NCBI GenBank assembly: GCA_037190175.1
Contig: JBBCJM010000165.1
Span: 1-63,922 of the forward strand
Source of the DNA: JBBCJM01 sp037190175
GTDB taxonomy: Bacteria > Pseudomonadota > Alphaproteobacteria > Rhodobacterales > Rhodobacteraceae
Length of the DNA: 63,922 nucleotides
Direction: 5' to 3'
Both the position numbers and the translations under genes were made by a program. Of the stretch, positions 29,584 through 37,256 are shown in pieces (position 1 is the first letter of the stretch; each line of letters begins with the position of its first letter). Under the pieces are notes generated by a model, which was given only the letters and a program-made list of their open reading frames with translations, did no database searches and had not been told where the DNA came from.

Positions 29584-29603
29584 GGCCAGGCGGATCGGCG
29601 CGC

Positions 29604-30638
29604 ATGGACCCGGCCGACCTGAAATCCCGGCTGGTGGCGCGGGCTTTGGAGGAGGGGTTCTCCAAGGCCCGGGTCTGCGCGCCCGATGCGGTGCCGCAGG
29701 CGGCGGCGCGGCTGGCGGAGTGGCTGGCCGAGGGGCGGCACGGCGGCATGGAGTGGATGGCCGAACGCGAGGGCTGGCGCGGCTCGGTCGCCGCGCTGTG
29801 GCCCGAGGCGCGGTCGGTCGTCATGCTGGCCGAGGTCTATACCCCCGGCCACGATCCGCTGGCGGTGCTGGAACGGCCCGACCGGGCGGCGGTCAGCGTC
29901 TATGCCCAGGGCAAGGACTATCACGATCTGGTCAAGCGGCGGCTGAAGCGGCTGGGGCGCTGGCTGATCGACACCGGCGGCGGCGAGATCAAGGTCTTCA
30001 CCGACACCGCGCCGGTGATGGAGAAGCCGCTGGCGCAGGCGGCGGGGCTGGGCTGGCAGGGCAAGCACACCAACCTGCTGGCGCGCGACCTCGGCTCCTG
30101 GTTCTTCCTGGGCGCGATCTTCACCACGCTGGACCTGCCGAAGGATGCGCCCGAGGTCAGCCATTGCGGCAACTGCCGCGCCTGCCTGGACATCTGCCCG
30201 ACCGGGGCCTTTCCGGCGCCCTATCAGCTCGACGCGCGGCGCTGCATCTCCTACCTGACCATCGAGCACAAGGGGCCGGTGGACGAGGGGCTGCGGCCGC
30301 TTCTGGGCAACCGGATCTACGGCTGCGACGACTGCCTTGCGGTCTGCCCTTGGAACAAGTTCGCCCAGGCCGCGCGGGAGACCGGCTATGCCCCCCGGGT
30401 GGGCGCCCCGCCGCTGGCGGAGCTGGCGATGCTGGACGATGCCGGGTTCCGCGAAAGGTTCGCCGGCAGCCCGATCAAGCGCATCGGCCGCGGGCGGTTC
30501 GTGCGCAACGTGCTTTATGCCATCGGCAATTCCGGCCTGCCGGCGCTGCGGCCGGCGGCCGAGGCGCTGGTTCAGGACAGCGATCCGGTGGTGGCCGATG
30601 CCGCGCGCTGGGCCTGCGTGCGGCTGGCGCGCAGCTGA
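29604..30638 (+). CDS. queG: Epoxyqueuosine reductase
   Basis: A 344-residue cobalamin-dependent iron-sulfur enzyme for the last step of queuosine tRNA modification. It shows two ferredoxin-like cluster motifs, CGNCRACLDICPTGAF and CDDCLAVCPWNKFA near residues 190-250, the B12-domain segments YAQGKDYHDLVKRRL and DTAPVMEKPLAQAAGLGWQGKHT (separate), and a C-terminal HEAT-like helix pair. The ATG before DPADLK is chosen; one at 29574 would lie inside the REP-like repeat tail. The 3' end overlaps the convergent ohrR gene by 67 nt. Confidence 0.94.
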   Translation: MDPADLKSRLVARALEEGFSKARVCAPDAVPQAAARLAEWLAEGRHGGMEWMAEREGWRGSVAALWPEARSVVMLAEVYTPGHDPLAVLERPDRAAVSVYAQGKDYHDLVKRRLKRLGRWLIDTGGGEIKVFTDTAPVMEKPLAQAAGLGWQGKHTNLLARDLGSWFFLGAIFTTLDLPKDAPEVSHCGNCRACLDICPTGAFPAPYQLDARRCISYLTIEHKGPVDEGLRPLLGNRIYGCDDCLAVCPWNKFAQAARETGYAPRVGAPPLAELAMLDDAGFRERFAGSPIKRIGRGRFVRNVLYAIGNSGLPALRPAAEALVQDSDPVVADAARWACVRLARS

Positions 30639-31048
30639 GTGCCGAGGCCGCGCAGGATCACCGTCATGTCCTCGATCGCCTGCTGCGGCAGGGCGGTGGC
30701 GCGCTGCACGCAGTCCACGACATGCGTCGTGCGCGCCTGCATCGCGCGGCCCGTCTCGGTCAGGTGGATGCGCACCTGCCGCTCGTCGCTGCGGTCGCGG
30801 GCGCGGGTGAGCAGCCCGGCCGCCTCCATCCGCTTCAGGAGCGGCGTCAGCGTGCTGGTCTCCAGCCCCAATGCGGTGCAGAGCTGGCCCACGGTCACCC
30901 CGTCCTGCGCCCACAGGAGCCGCAGCGCCAGATATTGCAGATAGGTCAGCCCCAAGGGCTCCAGCAGCGGCTTGTACACCTGCTGGATCGCCTGGCTCGC
31001 GCCATAGAGCGCGAAGCACAGCATGTCGTCGAGCGGTTTCTGGTCCAT
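30572..31048 (-). CDS. ohrR: OhrR, organic-hydroperoxide-sensing MarR-family repressor
   Basis: A 158-residue MarR-family repressor. The early motif DDMLCFALYGASQAIQQVYKPLL (in parts) contains Cys11, which aligns with the peroxide-sensing Cys of OhrR, followed by the Tyr that contacts it. The winged helix is VTVGQLCTALGLETSTLTPLLKRMEAAG with the wing RARDRSDERQVRIHLT. It is divergent from ohr, the standard arrangement: hydroperoxide oxidises the Cys and releases the shared promoter. Confidence 0.93.
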   Translation of the reverse strand: MDQKPLDDMLCFALYGASQAIQQVYKPLLEPLGLTYLQYLALRLLWAQDGVTVGQLCTALGLETSTLTPLLKRMEAAGLLTRARDRSDERQVRIHLTETGRAMQARTTHVVDCVQRATALPQQAIEDMTVILRGLGTQLRASRTQAQRAASATTGSLS

Positions 31049-31058
31049 GTGCCATGCT

Positions 31059-31137
31059 AGATCGTGCGCGATCTGGTCGCAAGGGTCGGATTGCGGGTTG
31101 ACCGACTCGGGGCTGCCGGTGTTGCATCGTATGCGAC
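31059..31137. promoter_or_regulatory. Candidate OhrR operators in the ohrR-ohr intergenic region
   Basis: Two inverted repeats lie between the divergent genes. AGATCG-TGCG-CGATCT (31059-31074) is a perfect 6-bp dyad just upstream of the ohrR start. GTTGCAT-CGT-ATGCGAC (31121-31137) matches at six of seven positions and lies upstream of the ohr ribosome-binding site. Which one OhrR binds is not decided by sequence; the second is better placed to control ohr. Confidence 0.55.
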
Positions 31138-31158
31138 AGAACCGGACAGGAGGCTGCC

Positions 31159-31587
31159 ATGACGGTGGACGTGAAATACAACACGGAGGCGACGGCGACC
31201 GGCGGCGGCCGCAACGGGCTGGCCAAGCTGGCCTCGGGGATGCTGACCGTGACCATGGCGAGCCCCAAGGAACTCGGCGGCTCGGGCGCCGGCCACAACC
31301 CGGAGGAGCTGTTCGCGCTGGGCTATGCCGCCTGCTACCTGGGCGCCATGCGCTTCGCCGCCGGCAGCGAGAAGCTGGGCACGGTGCCCGACGACGCCAC
31401 GGTGACCGCCGAGGTGGGGATCGGCCCGCGCAGCGAGGGCGGCTTCGGCATCCGGGTCAAGCTGACCGTCGCCCTGCCGGGGGTGGAGCGTGCGGTGGCG
31501 GAAAAGATCGTGGAGCGCGGGCATTTCATCTGCCCCTATTCCCACGCCACGCAGGGCAACATCGCAGTCGAGACGGTGCTGGCCTGA
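31159..31587 (+). CDS. ohr: Organic hydroperoxide resistance protein
   Basis: A 142-residue OsmC-fold peroxidase that reduces lipid and other organic hydroperoxides with two Cys. Both motifs are present: ALGYAACYLGAMRFAA near residue 58 and GHFICPYSHATQGNI near residue 122; NPEELFALGYAACY is the Ohr-type context. AGGAGG precedes the ATG. It is divergent from ohrR and presumably induced by organic hydroperoxides. Confidence 0.96.
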   Translation: MTVDVKYNTEATATGGGRNGLAKLASGMLTVTMASPKELGGSGAGHNPEELFALGYAACYLGAMRFAAGSEKLGTVPDDATVTAEVGIGPRSEGGFGIRVKLTVALPGVERAVAEKIVERGHFICPYSHATQGNIAVETVLA

Positions 31588-31668
31588 GCGCGGATCCCGG
31601 AAACATTGCGGCGGGATCGGGCCGGATCGGGCCTATTGTTGCCCGATTCGCGTGGTATCCCCCCACGC

Positions 31669-32133
31669 ATGGACGGGATCGCACCATATGAACTGCCGCT
31701 AGTCAGGTCCGCGCTGGGCCTGGGGGCGTGGCTGTGCCTGGCCTCGGCGGTCACCTGGTGGCTGATCGGGATCGACCGGCGGCGCCGGGCGGCCGGGCTG
31801 CGGTCCATCCCGGAACTGGCGCTGCTGTGGCTGTCCTGCCTGGGCGGCTCGCCCGGGGCGCTCTGGGCGCTGCGCGGCGGGCGGCAGGCGCTTTACCCCT
31901 CGACCTTCCGCGGCTGGGTGCGCGGGGTGGCGGCGGCGCAGGTGATCCTGCTGGCGCTGGCCAGCCTGCCGCAATCGGCGATGCTGTCGCTGGCCGAAAC
32001 CGTGGCCGGCGTGGCCATGGGCAACGTGAGCGCCGCCGAGCGCCGCGCCCTGCCCGGCAAGATCGTGCTGGACAGCCAGCGCGGCGGTGGCGGCGGCATC
32101 ACCAATGTGGTGCCACTTTCCTCGCGCCCGTGA
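31669..32133 (+). CDS. DUF1294-like small membrane protein
   Basis: A 154-residue protein with about three hydrophobic segments. The stretch IPELALLWLSCLGGSPGALWALRGGRQALYPSTF (cited as a region, residues about 45-78) follows the DUF1294 pattern LGGSxGAL...R...F, but the usual RHKT is altered. The C-terminus after AAERRALPGKIV is polar and Gly-rich. An earlier in-frame start at 31606 would add 21 residues with no family support. Function unknown. Confidence 0.65.
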   Translation: MDGIAPYELPLVRSALGLGAWLCLASAVTWWLIGIDRRRRAAGLRSIPELALLWLSCLGGSPGALWALRGGRQALYPSTFRGWVRGVAAAQVILLALASLPQSAMLSLAETVAGVAMGNVSAAERRALPGKIVLDSQRGGGGGITNVVPLSSRP

Positions 32134-32169
32134 TAAGGTGACCCTCCACCGTTCTGGGGAGGACAGACG

Positions 32170-32352
32170 ATGAGCCGCCATCTTGCCGACAAGCGCGCGC
32201 CTTCGGACGGAGGGCGCGTGAAGCACTTCCTGCAGATCGCCCGGAAGGAAGGCAGCAACCTCTGGCGCCGCCTGACCCGCGCCACCCGTGCCCCGCAAGG
32301 CGGTCGCCGCACCGCCGAATACGCCCGGATCGAGCGCGGGCGCGAGGTCTGA
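32170..32352 (+). CDS. Small basic hypothetical protein
   Basis: A 60-residue, strongly basic open frame (MSRHLADKRAPSDGGRVKHF...) preceded by GGGGAGGACAGACG, a convincing ribosome-binding site. There is no membrane helix or motif. The stop is 57 nt before the HEPN-pair hairpin and ATG. It may be a real small gene, but composition alone does not prove it. Confidence 0.45.
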   Translation: MSRHLADKRAPSDGGRVKHFLQIARKEGSNLWRRLTRATRAPQGGRRTAEYARIERGREV

Positions 32353-32382
32353 GGAACTTCCACGGGTGATTCACAACCGGCC

Positions 32383-32408
32383 GCTTCCCCCCTACATTGG
32401 GGGGAAGC
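32383..32408 (+). promoter_or_regulatory. Perfect 10-bp hairpin sequestering the ribosome-binding site of the next gene
   Basis: GCTTCCCCCC (32383-32392), loop TACATT, GGGGGGAAGC (32399-32408) pair without mismatch and end one base before the ATG at 32410. The Shine-Dalgarno candidate GGGGGGAAG is the whole 3' arm. In RNA this would mask the start site; in DNA it is a symmetrical operator-sized palindrome. Either reading implies tight control of the downstream pair. Confidence 0.75.
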
Positions 32409-32409
32409 C

Positions 32410-32718
32410 ATGAGGATTGCCATGCCGCTCGATTCCATCTCCGCCCGCGATGTCGTGCTGCCCACGGTCGTGAAACAGCTTGCCCCGGCCGAGATCGTGG
32501 ACCTGTCGGTGAAGGAGGAACTCGACCACGACGGCGATCCGGTCCTGCGGCTGCTGATCACCTTCCGCAGCCCGGGCGACAGGTTGGATCCGGGCAGTGT
32601 GGCGGGGCTGATCCGGCATCTGCGCCGCGCCCTGGAGGAACATGGCGAGGAGCGGTTCCCGCATATCCGGTTCCAGACCGAAGCCGAGGCGGCGGAGGAC
32701 GATTCTGAAGCCGCTTGA
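32410..32718 (+). CDS. Small acidic protein paired with HEPN gene
   Basis: A 102-residue, acidic protein. The segment SVKEELDHDGDPVLRLLITFR followed by LDPGSVAGLIRHLRRALEEHGEERFPHIRFQ (in parts) predicts strand-strand-helix-strand. It is not a recognised nucleotidyltransferase or DNA-binding antitoxin. The stop overlaps the start region of the HEPN-like gene by about 14 nt, so the two are co-translated. The position matches an antitoxin or accessory subunit. The start lies directly behind the 10-bp hairpin. Confidence 0.75.
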   Translation: MRIAMPLDSISARDVVLPTVVKQLAPAEIVDLSVKEELDHDGDPVLRLLITFRSPGDRLDPGSVAGLIRHLRRALEEHGEERFPHIRFQTEAEAAEDDSEAA

Positions 32719-33175
32719 TCTGATCGCCACCGCGAGACGGCTGGCCTCGGCGCCCCGGCGGCCGCGACAAGCGGACCTCAAACGGGCGGCCAGCACGGCC
32801 TATTATGCATTGTTTCATGCGCTTTGCCGGACCTGTGCGGATTGTGTGGTGGGCGGCTCTGGCGCGGATCGCAGCGACCCGGCGTGGCGGCAGGTCTATC
32901 GGTCGCTGGACCACGGCTTTGCCAAGAAGCAGTTCCGAGATCGTCAGGTGATGGGCCGGTTCCCCCGCGAGATCCAGGATTTCGCGGACCTTTTCGTGGA
33001 GTTGCAGGAAGAGCGGCACCGGGCCGACTATGACCCCGCCTATCGCTGCGAGCGGTCGGATGTCATGAACTCGGCGGCGGCGGCCGAGCTTCTGATCCGC
33101 GCCCTCGCCGCCGCGCCGATCAAGGACCGGCGCGCGCTTGCCGTCTGGGTGCTGCTGCGCGACCGCAGATCCTAG
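32705..33175 (+). CDS. HEPN-like domain protein, possible RNase toxin
   Basis: About 156 residues, all-helical. Helix 1 to 2 contains LKRAASTAYYALFHALCR near residue 25, the classical HEPN opening, and EERHRADYDPAYRCERSDVMNSAAAAELL (a region near residue 105) follows the HEPN pattern with a charged Arg/His group. The start is uncertain: CTG at 32705, with GGAGGA upstream, fits the family N-terminus KPLDLIATA, and an ATG at 32642 would add a basic tail read through the previous gene. It overlaps the convergent ilvE by 4 nt. Toxin action is inference. Confidence 0.75.
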   Translation: MKPLDLIATARRLASAPRRPRQADLKRAASTAYYALFHALCRTCADCVVGGSGADRSDPAWRQVYRSLDHGFAKKQFRDRQVMGRFPREIQDFADLFVELQEERHRADYDPAYRCERSDVMNSAAAAELLIRALAAAPIKDRRALAVWVLLRDRRS

Positions 33176-34038
33176 GCCCGCACCAGCCGCTCGTACTCCG
33201 TCGCCACCCGGCGGGTGATCTCGCCCACCTCGAAATTGTAGTCGCCGATCTGGCCCACCGGGGTGACTTCGGCGGCGGTGCCGGTCAGCCAGCATTGCTG
33301 GAAGCCCTCCAGCTCCTCCGGCAGGATATGGCGTTCGTGCACCCTGATCTGCATGTCCTTCAGCATCCCGATCACGGTCTGCCGGGTGATGCCGTTCAGG
33401 ATGGCGTCGGGCAGGGGGGTGTGCACCTCGCCGTCCTTGACGAAGAAGATGTTGGCCCCGGTCGCCTCGGCCACATAGCCGCGATAGTCGAAGAACAGCG
33501 CGTCGGAACAGCCCTTCGCCTCGGCCGCGTGTTTCGACATGGTGCAGATCATGTAAAGGCCCGCCGCCTTGGCCGCGGTCGGGATCGTCTCGGGCGACGG
33601 CCGCTTCCATTTGGCGATGTCGAGCTTCGCGCCCTTGAACTTGGCGTCGCCGTAGTAGTTGCCCCATTCCCAGCCGGCAATGGCCAGCCGCACCGGGTTG
33701 CGGCGGGCCGAGACCCCCATGTCCTCGCCCGAGCCGCGCCAGGCGACGGCGCGGACATAGGCGTCGGTCCAGCCGTTGGCCTTCAGCATCGCCTCCTTGG
33801 CGGCGTCGATCTCCTCGGCCGAATAGGGGATCGGCATGTCCAAGAGCTCGCCCGATTTCAAGAGGCGCAGCGAATGTTCGTGGCCCTTGAAGATCTTGCC
33901 GCTGTAGCACCGCTCGCCCTCGAACACGGAACTCGCATAGTGCAGCGCATGGGTCAGGATGTGCACCTGGGCCGCGCGCCATTCCACCAGCTGCCCGTCC
34001 ATCCAGATGAACCCGTCGCGATCGTCGTAGGCCGCCAT
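33172..34038 (-). CDS. ilvE: Branched-chain amino acid aminotransferase
   Basis: A 288-residue fold type IV PLP enzyme for the last step of Ile, Leu and Val synthesis and the first of their degradation. Motifs include ILTHALHYASSVFEGERCY near residue 27, KRPSPETIPTAAKAAGLYM with the likely PLP Lys, EATGANIFFVKDG near residue 190 and the phosphate-binding LTGTAAEVTPVGQIG near residue 250. Length is slightly short of enterobacterial IlvE but usual for alphaproteobacteria. It is divergent from the petP-like gene across 146 nt. Confidence 0.95.
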   Translation of the reverse strand: MAAYDDRDGFIWMDGQLVEWRAAQVHILTHALHYASSVFEGERCYSGKIFKGHEHSLRLLKSGELLDMPIPYSAEEIDAAKEAMLKANGWTDAYVRAVAWRGSGEDMGVSARRNPVRLAIAGWEWGNYYGDAKFKGAKLDIAKWKRPSPETIPTAAKAAGLYMICTMSKHAAEAKGCSDALFFDYRGYVAEATGANIFFVKDGEVHTPLPDAILNGITRQTVIGMLKDMQIRVHERHILPEELEGFQQCWLTGTAAEVTPVGQIGDYNFEVGEITRRVATEYERLVRA

Positions 34039-34184
34039 CAGACCCCTCCTTGCCGTTTTCGCATGTTGCGTGCGCAGCGTCCGCTTCGGACATAATCTTG
34101 CGCAAAATCCCGGGGCGGGGTAACAGGTGGCGCTTGGATAGTCAACAAGACTGACGTAAATTCCGCACGGAAGGGAGAGGGCGA

Positions 34185-34682
34185 ATGACCGAGACCGCCG
34201 GCGGCGAGAACCTGCTGTTCCTGACGGACGACCAGCTGCGCAAGGGCATCGAGGCGATGTTCTTCGCCTATCGCGGCTTCACCGCGGATCCCGACCGGAT
34301 CCTCGGCGCGATGGACTATGGCCGCGCGCATCACCGGGCGGTGCATTTCATCCACCGCGCGCCGGGGACCACGGTGACCAACCTCTTGTCGATCCTGGGC
34401 GTGACCAAGCAGAGCCTGAACCGGGTGCTGCGCACGCTGATCGACGACGGGCTGGTGGAGGCGCGCGTGGGCCGCACCGACAAGCGCGAGCGCAACCTAT
34501 ACCTCACCGCCCGCGGGCAGGATCTGGAGCGGCAGCTGTCGGACGCGCAGAGGGCGCGGATGCGGGCGGCCTATCGCGCCGCGGGGCCGGTGGCGGTGGC
34601 GGGGTTCCGGCAGGTGCTGGAGGCGATGATGGACCCCGAGATGCGGCGCCACTACATCGGCCTCAGGGAGGGCGGCGCATGA
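34185..34682 (+). CDS. petP: MarR-family regulator, PetP-like
   Basis: A 165-residue winged-helix regulator: LTDDQLRKGIEAMFFAYRGFTADPD, then TVTNLLSILGVTKQSLNRVLRTLIDDGLVEARVGRTDKRERNLYLT (recognition helix and wing, cited in parts). Its pairing with an OmpR-type response regulator, overlapping by 4 nt, reproduces petP-petR of Rhodobacter, which regulates cytochrome bc1 genes. petABC themselves are not adjacent here. The symbol rests on gene order and general similarity. Confidence 0.85.
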   Translation: MTETAGGENLLFLTDDQLRKGIEAMFFAYRGFTADPDRILGAMDYGRAHHRAVHFIHRAPGTTVTNLLSILGVTKQSLNRVLRTLIDDGLVEARVGRTDKRERNLYLTARGQDLERQLSDAQRARMRAAYRAAGPVAVAGFRQVLEAMMDPEMRRHYIGLREGGA

Positions 34683-35383
34683 CGGCCGAGATGAACCCCC
34701 ACCTGCTGGTGGTCGACGATGACGAGCGGATCCGGGGGCTTCTGCAGAAGTTCCTGATGCGCAACGGCTATCTGGTGACCATCGCGCGCGACGCCGGGCA
34801 GGCGCGGCGGCTGCTGGCGGGGCTGGACTTCGACCTGGCCGTGCTGGACGTGATGATGCCGGGCGAGGACGGCATCGCCTTCACCCGCTGGCTGCGCACC
34901 CGTTCGGACATGCCGGTGCTGCTGCTGACCGCGCGGGGCGAGACCGCGAGCCGGATCGACGGGTTCGAGGCGGGGGCGGACGACTATCTGATCAAGCCCT
35001 TCGAGCCCAAGGAGCTGCTGCTGCGCATCAACGCCATCCTGCGCCGGATCCCGCAGGCGCGGCCCGAGGCCGGGCCCAAGGTGCTGCACATGGGGGAGGT
35101 GCGCTACGACATGGACCGGGGCGAGCTGTGGCGCGGCGACCAGCCGGTGCGGCTGACCGCGACCGAGGCGCAGCTCATGCGCATCTTCGCCGCCGCCGCC
35201 GGCCAGCCGGTCAGCCGCGAACGGCTGGCGGGCGATGCCGAGGACGAGACCGGCGAGAAGGGCACCGAACGCGCGGTCGACGTGCAGATCACCCGCCTGC
35301 GCCGCAAGATCGAATCCGACCCCAAGGCCCCGCGCTATCTGCAAACCGTGCGGGGCGAGGGCTACATGCTGGCCCCGGATTGA
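34679..35383 (+). CDS. petR: OmpR-family response regulator, PetR-like
   Basis: A 234-residue response regulator. The receiver has the acidic pocket VVDDDERIR, phospho-acceptor Asp57 in LAVLDVMMPG and the conserved Lys in YLIKPFEPKEL. The winged-helix output ends in TERAVDVQITRLRRKIESDP and RYLQTVRGEGYML, the OmpR/PhoB recognition helix and wing. No sensor kinase gene is adjacent, as for petR in other Rhodobacterales. A toxin-antitoxin pair follows after 66 nt. Confidence 0.9.
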   Translation: MTAEMNPHLLVVDDDERIRGLLQKFLMRNGYLVTIARDAGQARRLLAGLDFDLAVLDVMMPGEDGIAFTRWLRTRSDMPVLLLTARGETASRIDGFEAGADDYLIKPFEPKELLLRINAILRRIPQARPEAGPKVLHMGEVRYDMDRGELWRGDQPVRLTATEAQLMRIFAAAAGQPVSRERLAGDAEDETGEKGTERAVDVQITRLRRKIESDPKAPRYLQTVRGEGYMLAPD

Positions 35384-35418
35384 GGTGCGCACGGCTTGGC
35401 ATCGGCGATCCTGGGTGT

Positions 35419-35446
35419 TATATCTGCATATAATATCTGGAGATAT
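35419..35446 (+). promoter_or_regulatory. AT-rich promoter/operator of the mazEF-like pair
   Basis: Within a GC-rich background this short tract holds a perfect -10 element TATAAT (35429-35434). It also has two dyads: TATAT-CTGC-ATATA (35419-35432) and ATATCT-GG-AGATAT (35433-35446). The ATG of the antitoxin begins 4 nt later, so leader space is minimal. Overlap of dyads and -10 box fits autorepression by the antitoxin-toxin complex. Confidence 0.7.
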
Positions 35447-35449
35447 GAC

Positions 35450-35707
35450 ATGCACACGACGAATCTTCGCAAGGTCGGGGGGTCGGTGATGATGGCCGTG
35501 CCGCCAGCGCTGCTGGATCTGCTCCAGATCGGGGCCGGGGCCAGGGTCGGGCTGGCCGTCGACAACGGGCGGCTGGTGGTCGATCCGCACCCCCGCCCCC
35601 GCTACACGCTCGACGAACTTCTGGCGCAATGCGAGGCCGCGGCCGAGCCGACCGCCGAGGATCGCGCCTGGCTGGGCGACAGGCCGGTGGGCGACGAGCC
35701 CGTCTGA
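35450..35707 (+). CDS. MazE/PemI-like antitoxin
   Basis: An 85-residue antitoxin with the AbrB/MazE swapped-hairpin N-terminus: TTNLRKVGGSVMMAVPPALLDLLQIGAGARVGLAV (in parts) and RLVVDPHPRPRYTLDELL leading to an acidic tail. The ATG at 35450 is preferred because the family begins there; an in-frame start at 35396 would cross the promoter palindromes. It overlaps the toxin by 3 nt (TGATG). Confidence 0.92.
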   Translation: MHTTNLRKVGGSVMMAVPPALLDLLQIGAGARVGLAVDNGRLVVDPHPRPRYTLDELLAQCEAAAEPTAEDRAWLGDRPVGDEPV

Positions 35708-36039
35708 TGGAGCGCGGGGACATCTACGTCGTCGGGCTGGACCCGACCAAGGGGCATGAGCAGCAGGGAACCCGGCCGGTGCTGGTGGTATCGCCCGGGC
35801 CGTTCAACCGGCTGACCGGAATGCCGGTGGTGCTGCCGATCACCCAGGGCGGCAGTTTCGCCCGGACCGCCGGATTTGCGGTGTCGCTGACCGGGGCCGG
35901 AACCGGCACGGCGGGGGTGGTGCGCTGCGACCAGCCGCGCGCCATCGACATGCGCGCCCGCAACGGGCGCCGGGTCGAGAGCGTCCCCGCCGCGATCATG
36001 GACGAGGTTCTGGCCAGGCTGGCCACGATCCTCGAATAG
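35707..36039 (+). CDS. MazF/PemK (ChpB)-family endoribonuclease toxin
   Basis: A 110-residue toxin of the CcdB/PemK fold: MERGDIYVVGLDPTKGHEQQGTRPVLVVSPG, then PVVLPITQGGSFARTAGFAVSL and GVVRCDQPRAIDMRAR (cited as three segments). The RG-D-I-Y opening, the GTRPVLVVS strand and the CDQPR motif are the family signature. Such toxins cut single-stranded mRNA at short motifs. It is translationally coupled to its antitoxin. Confidence 0.93.
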   Translation: MERGDIYVVGLDPTKGHEQQGTRPVLVVSPGPFNRLTGMPVVLPITQGGSFARTAGFAVSLTGAGTGTAGVVRCDQPRAIDMRARNGRRVESVPAAIMDEVLARLATILE

Positions 36040-36093
36040 CATCCCGGGCGGCGAAGCGGAAAGCTGTGCCCCCTTTCAACGGCAGGATTCGCG

Positions 36094-37020
36094 ATGGCCA
36101 CCGCCCTCTACACCCATGACGACTGCCTGAACCACCTGACCCCCGCCGGGCACCCCGAGCGGGTGGCGCGGCTGCGCGCGGTGGCGCTGGGGCGGGAGGA
36201 GCTGGCGCTGGACCGCCGCGAGATGCCGCTGGCTGGGCGGGAGGAGGTGCTGCGCTGCCACCCGGAGGGCTACCTCGCCCGGGTGGAGGCGGCGGTGCCG
36301 GCGCAGGGCTGGGCGCAGCTGGACGGAGACACCTACCTGTCCCCGGGCTCGCTGACCGCCGCCTTGCGGGCGGTGGGGGGCATGACGGCGGCGGTGGATG
36401 CGGTGCTGGCGGGCGAGGCGGCCAATGCCTTCGTCGCCGGCCGTCCGCCCGGGCATCATGCCGAGCGCGAGACGGCCATGGGCTTCTGCCTGTTCGGCAC
36501 CGCCGCCATCGGGGCGATGCGGGCGCTGGACCATCACGGGCTCGCCCGGGTGGCGGTGGTGGATTTCGACGTGCACCACGGCAACGGCACGCAGGATCTG
36601 CTGTGGGACGAGGGGCGCGCGCTCTTCGCCTCCTCGCACCAGATGCCGCTCTATCCCGGTTCCGGCGCGGCGACCGAGCGGGGCGCGCATGGGCAGATCG
36701 TGAACCTGCCGCTGCCGCCGGGCTCGGGCGGGGCGCAGATGCGGGCGGGGTGGGAACGCCTGATCCTGCCGCGGCTGCACGACTTCCGCCCCGAACTGGT
36801 GATCGTCTCGGCCGGGTTCGACGCCCATGCCGCCGACCCCTTGGCCAACCTGGAATGGGAGGCGGAGGATTTCCGCTGGCTCACCGCCCGGATCTGCGAC
36901 GTGGCGGCCGAGGTCTGCGGCGGGCGGGTGGTATCCACCCTGGAGGGCGGCTATGATCTCGCCGCGCTTGCGGCCAGCGTTGCCGCGCATGTGGCGGTGC
37001 TGGAGGAACGGGGACGATGA
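36094..37020 (+). CDS. Histone deacetylase-family (AcuC/APAH-like) hydrolase
   Basis: A 308-residue zinc amidohydrolase of the class II HDAC fold. Catalytic motifs are all present: GRPPGHHAERETAMGFC with the His pair, VVDFDVHHGNGTQDLL with two metal ligands, IVSAGFDAHAADPLANL with the third, and STLEGGYDL with the Gly-Tyr that polarises the amide. Bacterial members deacetylate acetylpolyamines or protein lysines. It overlaps xseB by 4 nt and heads the xseB-ispA-dxs operon. Confidence 0.93.
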   Translation: MATALYTHDDCLNHLTPAGHPERVARLRAVALGREELALDRREMPLAGREEVLRCHPEGYLARVEAAVPAQGWAQLDGDTYLSPGSLTAALRAVGGMTAAVDAVLAGEAANAFVAGRPPGHHAERETAMGFCLFGTAAIGAMRALDHHGLARVAVVDFDVHHGNGTQDLLWDEGRALFASSHQMPLYPGSGAATERGAHGQIVNLPLPPGSGGAQMRAGWERLILPRLHDFRPELVIVSAGFDAHAADPLANLEWEAEDFRWLTARICDVAAEVCGGRVVSTLEGGYDLAALAASVAAHVAVLEERGR

Positions 37021-37256
37021 GCGAGCGGCCGGTGGGCGAGTTGAGCTTCGAGGAGGCGATGGCGGCGCTGGAGGCGGTGGTGGGCCAGCTGGAACGCGGC
37101 GAGGTGCCGCTGGACCAGTCCATCGCGCTTTACGAACAGGGCGCGGCGCTGAAGGCCCGCTGCGAGGCGCTCTTGCGGCAGGCCGAGGAGAAGGTCGAAC
37201 TGATCCGCGCGCAGGAGGGGCGGGCGGTGGGTGCCCAGCCCGCCGATCTCACGTGA
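37017..37256 (+). CDS. xseB: Exodeoxyribonuclease VII small subunit
   Basis: A 79-residue helical protein with the XseB pattern: LSFEEAMAALEAVVGQLERGEVPLDQSIALYEQGAALKARCEALLRQAEEKVELI (residues about 10-64, cited as a region). It supports XseA in degrading single-stranded DNA. Overlaps at both ends (ATGA with the HDAC gene, GTGA with ispA) place it in a tightly coupled operon with isoprenoid genes, a common arrangement. Confidence 0.95.
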   Translation: MSERPVGELSFEEAMAALEAVVGQLERGEVPLDQSIALYEQGAALKARCEALLRQAEEKVELIRAQEGRAVGAQPADLT

